IMG/VR virus record: IMGVR_UViG_3300005253_000501
Span: 1 to 49,945 of that record
Length of the DNA: 49,945 nt
Direction: 5' to 3' (one strand)
Source: a virus
This document shows positions 17,403 to 24,563 of this stretch, piece by piece. Each line of letters begins with the position of its first letter. Position 1 is the first letter of the stretch. The notes under the pieces are model-generated. The model did not search any database, was not told the origin of the DNA, and was given only the letters and a program-made list of their open reading frames with translations. A program made the translations under genes and the position numbers.

Positions 17403-17808
17403 TTTATTGCTTCCGTGCATATTCAACATATTCACTCCTAAAATATGTGTAATCTCAAAGTCTTGACGGACCCCGACTTTTAACTCTAACTAAATAATAT
17501 TTATAATACTAAGAGTATTATTGTCCACACTCTATTATTTAATCATTCTACACCCATCAGATGAGGGGTGGAGAGTTATAACCAAAATAAGAAATTATTT
17601 CAGTATTCACATGCAATAGCTGATTATCATCCTACAATTTTTCATATAGTTCAATCAACGGGCAAAGCTAACCATCGTTCTCAGTCAATGACATCCTGCC
17701 ATAAACCGCTATACGTTATAGTTAACTGTAAAGTCGGCAACGCCCACTTCAGCACATATCAACCTAACATTCCTTCCAAACTCCATTTTGTCTTTGTTTT
17801 TGGCTGTA
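17403..17808. other. Regulatory gap between terS and the next gene
   Basis: About 400 bases without a convincing gene. It holds the late-type promoter at 17500-17527. The rest is AT-rich without repeats I could recognise, and no frame has both a good start and protein-like composition. Confidence 0.6.
17500..17527 (-). promoter_or_regulatory. Sigma-70-like promoter with inverted repeat as spacer
   Basis: Read on the minus strand: TGGACA (17527-17522), a 16-base spacer, TATAAA (17505-17500). The spacer with its flanks is a perfect 8-base inverted repeat, ATAATACT (17503-17510), three bases, AGTATTAT (17514-17521). It faces terS and the head operon, so it is the best candidate for the late promoter, and the dyad may be an operator. 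Confidence 0.55.
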
Positions 17809-18174
17809 TTAAACTAACATCATTTTTAATGTATGTACAAGTTCTGGGTTATTGAGACTATCCCAGAATTCATCATAAGCTTTTTTTAGTTCTTTACGTT
17901 TTGAAGGGGATAAATCACGATCAAAAACTTCATCATATTCTGATCGAATAGGTTTCTGTTGTTTTTTTATCTCCTCCCAAAAGGGTATTCGACGTAAACA
18001 ACCACAGCTTTGTGTGCCACCTGAACGAAGACTACCTGCTCCAATAACTTTTTGTTTACCACATTCACATAAACATAAATACTGAGATTGGTTTTGTTTA
18101 TTAGGGGTTGCTTCACCAATTACATAAAGCTTTCCAAATTTTTTACTCATCAAATCAATTCTTGATCTTCCCAT
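17809..18174 (-). CDS. AP2/HNH-type homing protein N-terminal domain, short form
   Basis: 121 residues. MSKKFGKLYVIGEATPNK, YLCLCECGKQKVIGAGSL and SGGTQSCGC form the zinc-binding N-terminal module usually found at the head of phage AP2-domain or HNH homing proteins. The usual following module is missing; instead the protein ends in a charged helical tail (SPSKRKELKKAYDEFWDSL). It may be a degraded homing gene or a repurposed DNA-binding protein. Encoded alone between the two arms of the genome. Confidence 0.6.
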   Translation of the reverse strand: MGRSRIDLMSKKFGKLYVIGEATPNKQNQSQYLCLCECGKQKVIGAGSLRSGGTQSCGCLRRIPFWEEIKKQQKPIRSEYDEVFDRDLSPSKRKELKKAYDEFWDSLNNPELVHTLKMMLV

Positions 18175-18477
18175 TTTCTGTCCTTATGTACTTAAAGAAA
18201 TTGTAGCACTCTCTACTAATATGCTACTTCTATGTGATTGTTAACTCTTCACCCCCGTTATTGGACTAAAAACACACTTTTTAATTTTTCTTGAGAAAAT
18301 ATATTTTATTTTTTTGTCAAGAATTTTGAAAGTTTTTTGTAATGTGGATTTTCAGTCTAAAAATGAAGATAGGTAAAGGTGGGGTTACGACGTTTAGCAA
18401 GAACAAATGAAGGGAGATATTAGGATAAATGAACCATATATGGTGATAGGTAGAAGGACTTATTTTAAGGATGTAAA
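18175..18477. other. Divergent intergenic region before DNA polymerase
   Basis: 303 bases, very T-rich. On the minus strand TGCTACAAT near 18203-18211 is a possible extended -10 for the small gene at 17809-18174. On the plus strand no clear -35/-10 pair was found. The last 54 bases (18427-18480) contain an ATG-initiated five-codon frame and resemble a second leader at 29063-29121. Confidence 0.5.
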
Positions 18478-20400
18478 ATGAAACGTACTTTTATAACAAA
18501 TTTATCTGATCTTCAGGATTGGTGCTTTAGTACAGACTTAAAGAAAGTTGCATTTGATACTGAAAGTCGTTCTGAAAATGATACAAAGAAGGGTGCTCTT
18601 GATTATTCATTGTTATATTGGATCGGTGCTTCTTTCTGTAATGGTAAGAGTACCTGCTACATTGATCTTGATGTACCTGATCGTGATAAGATGATAGCTT
18701 TTTTAGAGTATCAATTTCGTACTCAGATAAAGAAACTGATAGGTCAGAATATTCAATATGATATGATGGTACTTTATAAATATGGGATTCAACATACTGA
18801 AGATATTTATTGTACTATGGTTGCTGCACATTTGATTGATGAAAGAGGACCAAAGAGTTTGAAAGATTTGACAGCACGTTATCTTTCTCCCAGAAAAATC
18901 GTCAAATGGAAAGATGTAGAAGGCATAGATCATCATTCAGAACAATTTTATGATTATGGTGCTGATGATGCTCAGAACACTTGGGAACTTCACGAAGTAT
19001 TTTATCCTAAACTGGCTCGTGAGAAACTTACATATCTTATGTTCAAGATAGAAATGCCGTTCCAATTTATATTACGTGATTTACATATAAACGGAATTCT
19101 CATAGATCAAAAGAAACTTCAGGAAATAGAAGATTTAGTCAAACCAATTATGTTAGAGTCTGAAAATAAGATGCTTGAAATGATTGGAAAGAAAGCTTTT
19201 ATTGATAGAGCATTTTGGGAGGACTTAGATGCTCGTAAGGTATCTGTAAACTTTAATAGCAACAAACAAGTAATTCCTCTTCTTATGGAAAAGTTTGGTA
19301 TTGAGTTTACCGAACTTACTGTTAGTGGGGAAAAACGAAAGCGTGAGAAATTAGAGGTGGGAGATTCTTATTGGAAACTTGATAAATTGATATTAGGCGG
19401 TACTGAATTGGACAATGGTGTGATCGGTGGTTTAGCTCAAAAATATCCATTCTGTCGTGAACTACTTATATATCGTATGGCATTTGATATAAAAGGTAAA
19501 TTCACTGTGAAAATGAAGGAGTCATTAAGCCCGGATGGTCGCATCAGATGTTCATTCAATGACACTGTAGCTGCTACTGGTCGATTAAGTTCCTCGGACC
19601 CCAATCTCCAGAATCTAAGAAAGTTAAATGTGGTACTCAATGTAGAGTGTCGATCGTGTTTTATTACACCAGAAGGTAAATCATTTATTGTTGCTGATTA
19701 TGCTGGGCAAGAGCTTCGTATCTTAGCATTTGAAACTCAAGACCCTACACTTCTGAGAGTTTTTGAAAAAGACATGGATTTACATCTAATGACAGCTAAT
19801 TTATTATTTGATCTTGGACTCACAGAAAATGAAATGACCAAGGGAAATGCAGATTATGAGGTTGCTCGTGAAAAGTACAAAGTAGAAAGACACTGGGGTA
19901 AAAACGGTTTCAACTTCCCGGTTGTTTATGGTAGCACTGAATACGGAATATCAAAAAGTATAGGAGTGTCTGTCAAGGAAGCAAAAAGGTTGCTTGATAA
20001 ATTCTTGGATCAGTATCCCGGAATTAAAGATGGAATTGCAGATTGTGAAGAAAGAATTAAGCTGTATGGTTATGTTACTAATCATGCTGGAAGACGTAGG
20101 AGATTTGATGGATTCAGCAAGAGAGCATTAAGACAAGCGTTCAATTTCAAAATCCAAGGATATTCTGCAGAAATGCTTCGTCTTGGTATGGTTAATGTCA
20201 GACAAGTTATATTGAAACATCCTGAGTGGGATATGAAGCTTGTGCTTACAATCCATGACGAAGTTGTATTAGAAATTGATGATAAATATATTGAAGAGGC
20301 AATCCCTTTAATAAAAGAAGCTATGAACACTGCTGTCAATATTGGAATTCCTATTGAAACCGACATTGGTATTGGGAAAGTTTATTCGGAGGCAAAATGA
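18478..20400 (+). CDS. polA: Family A DNA polymerase
   Basis: 640 residues. 3'-5' exonuclease domain: VAFDTES with Asp27 and Glu29, GQNIQYDMMVL with Asp95, and YGADDAQNTW with Asp164, so proofreading looks intact. Polymerase domain: motif A VADYAGQELRILA near residue 406, motif B with R...GK...NFPVVYG near 472-485, motif C IHDEVVLEI near 592. There is no 5'-3' nuclease domain, as in T7-type polymerases. Motif B has one extra residue between the conserved Lys and Phe compared with Klenow. It starts the plus-strand replication arm; AAGGATGTAAA precedes the ATG. Confidence 0.95.
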   Translation: MKRTFITNLSDLQDWCFSTDLKKVAFDTESRSENDTKKGALDYSLLYWIGASFCNGKSTCYIDLDVPDRDKMIAFLEYQFRTQIKKLIGQNIQYDMMVLYKYGIQHTEDIYCTMVAAHLIDERGPKSLKDLTARYLSPRKIVKWKDVEGIDHHSEQFYDYGADDAQNTWELHEVFYPKLAREKLTYLMFKIEMPFQFILRDLHINGILIDQKKLQEIEDLVKPIMLESENKMLEMIGKKAFIDRAFWEDLDARKVSVNFNSNKQVIPLLMEKFGIEFTELTVSGEKRKREKLEVGDSYWKLDKLILGGTELDNGVIGGLAQKYPFCRELLIYRMAFDIKGKFTVKMKESLSPDGRIRCSFNDTVAATGRLSSSDPNLQNLRKLNVVLNVECRSCFITPEGKSFIVADYAGQELRILAFETQDPTLLRVFEKDMDLHLMTANLLFDLGLTENEMTKGNADYEVAREKYKVERHWGKNGFNFPVVYGSTEYGISKSIGVSVKEAKRLLDKFLDQYPGIKDGIADCEERIKLYGYVTNHAGRRRRFDGFSKRALRQAFNFKIQGYSAEMLRLGMVNVRQVILKHPEWDMKLVLTIHDEVVLEIDDKYIEEAIPLIKEAMNTAVNIGIPIETDIGIGKVYSEAK

Positions 20401-20630
20401 TGAAGTTAAAAGAAAGATTTAAAAAGTCTGTAAATCGTATTTGCAGTCAAACATCTGAAGAGATTGCGAAGTCCAATTACAAGAAGCTAATAAAACGAAG
20501 GGATATTATAAGTCCTAAAACATTTATAGGAGGAATGTGGTTAGGAAGAAACGATCCCTGTTATTGTGACAGAGAGCCTAAGATTAAATTCAAATATTGC
20601 TGCTGGGCTAAACATTCAACATTATTCTAA
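20397..20630 (+). CDS. SEC-C motif small protein
   Basis: 77 residues, basic N-terminus, then GRNDPCYCDREPKIKFKYCC, a good match to the SEC-C zinc-binding motif found at the end of SecA and in small proteins. Starts inside the polymerase stop (ATGA overlap), so it is co-translated. Function in phages is unknown. Confidence 0.75.
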   Translation: MMKLKERFKKSVNRICSQTSEEIAKSNYKKLIKRRDIISPKTFIGGMWLGRNDPCYCDREPKIKFKYCCWAKHSTLF

Positions 20631-20646
20631 AAGAACTGGAGGATAA

Positions 20647-20913
20647 ATGATGATAGTTAAAATACATGTAAAGATTGGTGATTCTATTAAAGAATTTTAT
20701 TTTGTAAATCCACAAAATTTAGTATTCCATGAAGCGGATGTTGGAGGTGGATCAAATTTGGCTGGTGCTGATGGGCAAACTCTTAGTAAAAAGAAAATGA
20801 TAATTCATCCTCCCCAAGGCCCACCACTTGCTGTTGAAGAAACAAAAGAAGAATTATTGGAGCTATTTAACGATGGAAAAGACTCGACAATTTGTACCAG
20901 TACTTCTGAATGA
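20647..20913 (+). CDS. Small protein, unknown
   Basis: 88 residues, starts after GGAGGATAA. IVKIHVKIGDSIKEFYFVN, a Gly/Ala turn, then PPQGPPLAVEETKEELLELF. Predicted beta then helix. No family recognised. Overlaps the next start by 41 bases. Confidence 0.6.
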   Translation: MMIVKIHVKIGDSIKEFYFVNPQNLVFHEADVGGGSNLAGADGQTLSKKKMIIHPPQGPPLAVEETKEELLELFNDGKDSTICTSTSE

Positions 20914-21151
20914 TAAAGTTGTTGTTTGGATATTTGAAGATGGAGAAGAAGAAATAACTATTAGAATTCCTGTAAATAAGAAGATTTTTACAGAAGGGCG
21001 ATATGCGTATATTACTGAGGCGCATGATATAACCTTTGTACGTAGAGAGAGATTGATTACAACATCGATTCCAATGGTTGAAGAAATATTCTATCTTTGC
21101 AGACAAAGTAGTATAACTTTCGTAGATACTACTGTAGCAATAATAAATTGA
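20873..21151 (+). CDS. Small protein, unknown
   Basis: 92 residues from ATG at 20873, preferred because GGAGCTATTTAACG lies just upstream. Beta-rich with alternating charge (VVVWIFEDGEEEITIRIPVNK). No family recognised. Part of the polymerase operon. Confidence 0.6.
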   Translation: MEKTRQFVPVLLNDKVVVWIFEDGEEEITIRIPVNKKIFTEGRYAYITEAHDITFVRRERLITTSIPMVEEIFYLCRQSSITFVDTTVAIIN

Positions 21152-21170
21152 TATTTTGAGGAGTTTGAAA

Positions 21171-21533
21171 ATGAGTGAAGTAATTGAAATGATGAATCAA
21201 TGGTTTCTTGGTAATGTAAACGATGAAAGATTATGGGGTGTGATATTAGAAGCTAAGAAAAATTTTAAGTCACAAAAGAAAATAGAAAAGAAGAAAAGGG
21301 GAGAGAGAGAAGAAGGCTACGATCAGGCGATAGAGGATTTTAAGGACTGGATAGCTAATGGTAAAGGCGGCAAATGGAGCGATGCGTACTGGATGCTCCG
21401 AGGTAAGAAAAAATCCCGATTCCATCCAGAGTCAAGGCCACTTGATTTTCACGGCGGAACCAGAGAACTTCTGAAACAACTACAGGAGATGGTAAATAAG
21501 ACTTTTGAAGATATAATTGATATGGAGAAATAA
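21171..21533 (+). CDS. Small protein, unknown
   Basis: 120 residues from ATG at 21171 after GAGGAGTTTGAAA. Very charged and helical (KKNFKSQKKIEKKKRGEREE), with WSDAYWMLRGKKKSRFHPES in the centre. No family recognised. Ends one base into the next gene's start. Confidence 0.65.
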   Translation: MSEVIEMMNQWFLGNVNDERLWGVILEAKKNFKSQKKIEKKKRGEREEGYDQAIEDFKDWIANGKGGKWSDAYWMLRGKKKSRFHPESRPLDFHGGTRELLKQLQEMVNKTFEDIIDMEK

Positions 21534-21886
21534 TGAAGACCAAGAAGAAATTTAATCATATCTGGGAAGACCTCTATAAAGTCAATGTGTGGTGGTTTGT
21601 TGGCTCAAGAAAACAGTATGGTGATTTAGTTCGGAAAGAATTCAAACTGGTAGCCTCAGATATAGATGATACTGTAAGAGGCCGTGTTGAATATTTTACA
21701 GTAGATGGTCAACCTCTACCTATTATCTGGCTTCCCAAGAAAGATATTACTTGCCTTGCTCACGAGGTCTTTCATGTTGTTCACTGGATTATGAAATATA
21801 AAGGTATATATCTATCAGATGATTCTAACGAGGCTTATGCTTATCTTCTGGAATATTTGATGGAAGAGATTATGGAGAAATGGTAA
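21533..21886 (+). CDS. Putative zinc metallopeptidase-like protein
   Basis: 117 residues. The motif LAHEVFHVVHWIM gives HEXXH with His77, Glu78 and His81, and the downstream NEAYAYLLEYLMEEI supplies an acidic residue for a third metal ligand. Small phage proteins with this layout are known, but their target is not. Its start overlaps the previous stop (TAATG). Confidence 0.65.
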   Translation: MKTKKKFNHIWEDLYKVNVWWFVGSRKQYGDLVRKEFKLVASDIDDTVRGRVEYFTVDGQPLPIIWLPKKDITCLAHEVFHVVHWIMKYKGIYLSDDSNEAYAYLLEYLMEEIMEKW

Positions 21887-21887
21887 G

Positions 21888-22277
21888 ATGAAATTAGCAA
21901 CTAAAGAATACAATAAAATTTATTATCAAAAAAATAAGAAAAATATTCTTAAACATCATAAACATTATAAAGAAACCAAGAAAGAAAAAATAGCCTTTGC
22001 CAGTTATAAGTATAATATTAAAATAAGATATGGTATGACTATAGAAGATTACAATAAAATATTTATTAAACAAAATGGTTGTTGTGCAATTTGTGGAAGA
22101 CAGCAATCAAAACAGAAGCGTAGATTAAGTGTTGACCATAATCACAAAACTGGTCAAATTCGTGGTTTGTTGTGTCAATCTTGTAATGCCCATCTTGCTT
22201 GGTTGGAAAATTATAATGTTGATATTGAGAAACATATTAACTGTACTACTATTGGAGGAAGAAAAGAATGCGGTTAG
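21888..22277 (+). CDS. HNH homing endonuclease (endonuclease VII family)
   Basis: 129 residues. Basic helical N-terminus, YGMTIEDYNKIFIKQNGCC, then CAICGRQQSKQKRRLSVDH, HKTGQIRGLLCQSCNAHLAW. Metal ligands and the DH pair are intact. Unlike the minus-strand copies it lacks the N-terminal zinc ribbon. Inserted between the metallopeptidase-like gene and the SLOG-like gene, overlapping the latter by 10 bases. Confidence 0.9.
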   Translation: MKLATKEYNKIYYQKNKKNILKHHKHYKETKKEKIAFASYKYNIKIRYGMTIEDYNKIFIKQNGCCAICGRQQSKQKRRLSVDHNHKTGQIRGLLCQSCNAHLAWLENYNVDIEKHINCTTIGGRKECG

Positions 22278-22621
22278 CAATCGTTGGATCAAGAGATTTC
22301 ACAGATTACAAACGTCTTAAAAGCTGGGCAAGTATCTTGATTAGAGGTGTTAATCCTTTAGAAGTTATTATCATTTCCGGGGGTGCTCGTGGAGCAGATT
22401 CATTAGCGAGAAAATTTGCTAACTTATGGGATTTTCCATTTGAGGAATACGCAGCCCATTGGGACGAGTTGGGTAAAAGTGCTGGTTTTGCCAGAAATAA
22501 AGAAATGGCTGAGGAGGCTGATATTGTGCTGGCTTTCTGGGATGGGAAGTCTCCCGGAACCAAGCACATGATTGATGCCAGTATCAAATTAAGCAAACCT
22601 ACAATCATTGTTCCATCTTGA
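22268..22621 (+). CDS. SLOG/YspA-like nucleotide-binding protein (DUF2493 type)
   Basis: 117 residues. MRLAIVGSRDFTDYKRL, ISGGARGADSLARKFA, HWDELGKSAGFARNKEM and VLAFWDGKSPGTKHMID are the conserved steps of the DUF2493/YspA branch of the SLOG superfamily, a Rossmann fold proposed to bind or process nucleotide-derived ligands. Complete for the family. Located just before the tRNA genes. Confidence 0.85.
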   Translation: MRLAIVGSRDFTDYKRLKSWASILIRGVNPLEVIIISGGARGADSLARKFANLWDFPFEEYAAHWDELGKSAGFARNKEMAEEADIVLAFWDGKSPGTKHMIDASIKLSKPTIIVPS

Positions 22622-22625
22622 GAAA

Positions 22626-22695
22626 TGGTCTTTTAGTGTAATGGCAGCACTCCGAGTAGGGGTTCGGGAAACTGGTTCGATTCCAGATAGACTAC
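22626..22695 (+). tRNA. Aberrant tRNA-like gene, isotype uncertain
   Basis: Acceptor TGGTCTT (22626-22632) pairs with TAGACTA (22688-22694) with one wobble and one mismatch. The D-arm with AATGGCA and the T-arm CTGG-TTCGATT-CCAG are clear. The anticodon stem TCCGA/TCGGG encloses an 8-base loop GTAGGGGT; taking T22657 as U33 the anticodon would read AGG, with extra G's. Variable loop and linker are short. It may be a degenerate tRNA or one with an expanded anticodon loop. No CCA is encoded. Confidence 0.5.
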
Positions 22696-22696
22696 T

Positions 22697-22767
22697 GTGG
22701 CTGTGGTGTAATGGTAGCACAACAGGTCGTGATCCTGTGGGTGTGGATTCGACTTCCATCGGTCACC
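22697..22767 (+). tRNA. tRNA-His (GTG)
   Basis: Full cloverleaf: acceptor GTGGCTG/CGGTCAC with discriminator C at 22767, D stem GTGT/GCAC, anticodon stem ACAGG/CCTGT with loop TCGTGAT, T stem GTGGA/TCCAT with loop TTCGACT. C73 is the histidine-type discriminator. Two oddities: position 33 is C instead of T, and position -1 is T where histidine tRNAs have G. CCA is not encoded. Starts one base after the upstream tRNA-like gene, so both are processed from one transcript. Confidence 0.8.
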
Positions 22768-22825
22768 TTATTTTAAGTCGTAATATGCTATTGAGAAAAT
22801 CTGTATCTCACCCATCAACGAACAC

Positions 22826-22845
22826 AGGCTATCCATTTATAGCCT
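22826..22845. repeat. Hairpin downstream of the tRNAs
   Basis: AGGCTAT (22826-22832) pairs perfectly with ATAGCCT (22839-22845) around CCATTT. No T run follows, so a processing or stability role is as likely as termination. The rest of 22768-22965 shows no gene. Confidence 0.45.
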
Positions 22846-22965
22846 AACTACCCCACCTACCTCTCCCTACTACTTAATCACAGAGATCGGGCCTAATTTT
22901 GGCTCCTATGGCTTTTTAGCTAATAGCTACTGTATGACAAATCTTCAATTCTGTCTATATATAAG

Positions 22966-22994
22966 TTTACTTTTAAGGTTTTATTTGGTATAAT
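22966..22994 (+). promoter_or_regulatory. Promoter for HNH gene (leaderless)
   Basis: TTTACT (22966-22971), 17-base spacer, TATAAT (22989-22994). The start codon of the HNH gene is only 7 bases past the -10, so transcription would begin at or next to the ATG. Confidence 0.65.
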
Positions 22995-23000
22995 AGAGAT

Positions 23001-23285
23001 ATGAAAGAAAAATCTGGTAGAAAAAAATACAAAAGAGAATGGAATTTCAAGAAAAAATACAACCTAACTCTTAAACAACACAGGCAGATGTACATCGGCC
23101 AGAATGGTTGTTGTGCAATATGTGAAAAAGCTGTTTCTCTTGATAAAATAGATGTTGACCACGACCATAAAACAGGTAAAGTCCGAGGTTTGCTGTGTAG
23201 GGGCTGTAATTTAAGTTTAGGTCATTTTGGGGATAATCCTCAGATTCTCTTTAATGCAATAAGACATCTTCAAGCATCATCTTGA
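23001..23285 (+). CDS. HNH homing endonuclease, short (endonuclease VII family)
   Basis: 94 residues: basic N-terminus, YNLTLKQHRQMYIGQNGCC, CAICEKAV, DVDHDHKTGKVRGLLC, RGCNLSLGHFGDNP. It is the minimal catalytic core with all metal ligands. It has its own promoter and no room for a ribosome site upstream of the ATG, unlike the other three copies, which are embedded in operons. Confidence 0.9.
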   Translation: MKEKSGRKKYKREWNFKKKYNLTLKQHRQMYIGQNGCCAICEKAVSLDKIDVDHDHKTGKVRGLLCRGCNLSLGHFGDNPQILFNAIRHLQASS

Positions 23286-23874
23286 TTAACCATACATGTA
23301 CTATTCTCTATTGATACTCAATATCTGTATAGACTTTTCTTAAACCCCCGTATTTTTTACATAATCCTCTATATTCAACTCTAAACAATGGTTTTCCTTA
23401 AAACTCTCCTGACATAAGTGCTATTTTCTGTGGGGCTATTATATTTTTCAGGGGAGGTATCACCTCTATACCACCCTCCGCCTTATCGGACCTACCACCG
23501 GGGTAGCCTATCTTCTTGGTGTATGGCAATGCTTCATTGACTGATGCTCAGTATATGCTCTTGACGTGTGTATATGCTCTATGCCCTTGCCCTTGCCTGT
23601 GTAGCTCTATGATGTACACATAGCCCAAAGCTACGAAGCTCTTCGTACTATGTATATGCGTGATGGCTGGTGGCTGGTTGGGAGGGGGTACTCCTCATGG
23701 CTCACGCTCAACAACACCTATTACTCAATCATATCCTTTACTCTATGGTTCTATATGCTCACGCCACTGCTTCATCCTCGTCCTATAATATCTGTATTGA
23801 TTGTATAGCTTGTGTGTGCCCTTATTGGCCTATAAATGGTCATGAAAAAATCTTTTATTTATTTAATTATTTAC
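23286..23874. other. Non-coding region with iteron-like repeats and hairpins
   Basis: About 590 bases without a credible gene. It contains three copies of TATATGCTC (23552-23560, 23571-23579, 23752-23760) and a variant TATATGCG (23653-23660), the hairpin TACGAA-GCTC-TTCGTA (23632-23647), a hairpin around GGTAT...ATACC near 23457-23474, and one arm of a long-range inverted repeat (23531-23557). Composition is richer in C, T and G than the flanks. An origin or a regulatory RNA are the best guesses. Confidence 0.5.
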
Positions 23875-23903
23875 TTGCATTTTGATTAAAAGTAGTTTAT
23901 ACT
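23875..23903 (+). promoter_or_regulatory. Promoter of the small-gene cluster
   Basis: TTGCAT (23875-23880), 17-base spacer, TATACT (23898-23903). It lies just upstream of the first of many tiny genes and points into them. Confidence 0.65.
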
Positions 23904-23958
23904 ATAAGTATAAGACATTGACAAGTTAAGATGGGTTTATGATTTTAAGGAGTTGATT

Positions 23959-24048
23959 ATGTTTTGGATAAAAATGTTGATTTTGGGTATGGTTATTGGT
24001 GGTTTGTTCTGTGCTTTGGGCCAATATCTTCTACCTACCATAGGATAA
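23959..24048 (+). CDS. Small single-span membrane protein
   Basis: 29 residues, almost all one hydrophobic segment (LILGMVIGGLFCALGQYLL). Ribosome site AAGGAGTTGATT, the form shared by several genes in this cluster. First gene after the promoter at 23875-23903. Unknown function. Confidence 0.6.
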   Translation: MFWIKMLILGMVIGGLFCALGQYLLPTIG

Positions 24049-24058
24049 CACGGAACAC

Positions 24059-24070
24059 GGCAAGGATGCC
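24059..24070 (+). repeat. A-NGGA-U hairpin, copy 1
   Basis: GGCA-AGGA-TGCC, extendable by ACG...CGT across one bulged C. It contains CAAGGATG, matching the CANGGANG core of CsrA/RsmE sites. Lies 10 bases after the upstream stop codon. Confidence 0.7.
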
Positions 24071-24096
24071 CGTCATTATAGTTGGGGGATAAGAAA

Positions 24097-24150
24097 ATGA
24101 GACGTGAAATATGGATTCTGACAATATTGGCTTATTTGGTGTTGTGTTAA
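24097..24150 (+). CDS. Very small hydrophobic peptide
   Basis: 17 residues, MRREIWILTILAYLVLC, after GGGGGATAAGAAA. Positive N-terminus followed by one short hydrophobic helix ending in Cys. Likely translated given the ribosome site, function unknown. Confidence 0.45.
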   Translation: MRREIWILTILAYLVLC

Positions 24151-24183
24151 GTAATGTTTTCACCTTGTTTTGGGAGTTTTACC

Positions 24184-24306
24184 ATGAAAGTAGAAATACA
24201 CGAAATATCGCTTGAAATAGAAGTACCGGAGATTACTGAAATATCGCTTGATTTTGAAACGGAAATTATTGAAGTACCACTTGATATAGAAGCATTGATT
24301 CAATAA
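24184..24306 (+). CDS. Small acidic repeat peptide
   Basis: 40 residues made of near repeats: EISLEIEVPEIT, EISLDFETEI, IEVPLDIEALI. Strongly acidic, with strictly alternating hydrophobic and charged residues that suggest a beta ladder or an amphipathic surface. Ribosome site GGGAGTTTTACC. No family recognised. Confidence 0.55.
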   Translation: MKVEIHEISLEIEVPEITEISLDFETEIIEVPLDIEALIQ

Positions 24307-24314
24307 AGGAACAC

Positions 24315-24326
24315 GGCACGGATGCC
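24315..24326 (+). repeat. A-NGGA-U hairpin, copy 2
   Basis: GGCA-CGGA-TGCC, 8 bases after a stop codon, with CACGGATG. It forms the start of a 51-base element repeated at 24557-24607. Confidence 0.7.
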
Positions 24327-24370
24327 ATGCAATAATATCCTAAGTATTAGGTAATGAATTACCATACTAT
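24320..24370 (+). repeat. Intercistronic 51-base direct repeat, copy A
   Basis: Identical in 50 of 51 positions to 24557-24607. After the GGA hairpin it holds two further small hairpins, CCTAA-GTA-TTAGG and GGTAA-TGAA-TTACC, then ATACTAT. It separates two small genes and leads into the ribosome site of the next. Confidence 0.75.
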
Positions 24371-24390
24371 ATAATTAAGGAGTATTTGAG

Positions 24391-24543
24391 ATGTTAGATC
24401 AAATATTAAAATATTGTATTGCAAAAGAATATTCGTTTGAAGTAATAGCTGCGATGGTTGACAAGTTTAATGAAGACGAAGAATTTTGGCAGTCTATGGA
24501 ATTAAGTAAACTACATGATTTTGTTGTTTACGGCGAATATTAA
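24391..24543 (+). CDS. Small acidic protein, unknown
   Basis: 50 residues, helical, MLDQILKYCIAKEYSFEVIA then FNEDEEFWQSMELSKLHDF. Ribosome site AAGGAGTATTTGAG. No family recognised; flanked on both sides by the repeated intercistronic element. Confidence 0.6.
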   Translation: MLDQILKYCIAKEYSFEVIAAMVDKFNEDEEFWQSMELSKLHDFVVYGEY

Positions 24544-24550
24544 ACAACAC

Positions 24551-24563
24551 GGTCAAGGATGCC
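24551..24563 (+). repeat. A-NGGA-U hairpin, copy 3
   Basis: GG(T)CA-AGGA-TGCC with one bulged T, containing CAAGGATG. The loop and closing A-U are kept although the 5' arm has gained a base. Confidence 0.65.

Noticed and set aside
17568-17855. Plus-strand open frame of about 95 codons in the terS-upstream gap
   Set aside because: Starts at a GTG without a good ribosome site, has unusual composition (many His, Ser, Tyr, Cys), and runs into the antisense of the real gene at 17809-18174.
18290-18345. Plus-strand promoter TTGTCA...TAATGT before the polymerase
   Set aside because: Spacing and -10 are poor in a very T-rich sequence; not distinguishable from chance.
22608-22847. Open frame across the tRNA genes
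   Set aside because: The translated product is simply the tRNA sequences read as codons; the RNA structures explain the region.
23670-23885. Plus-strand open frame of 71 codons in the repeat-rich region
   Set aside because: Low-complexity, no ribosome site, and it overlaps an iteron copy and the -35 of the promoter at 23875.
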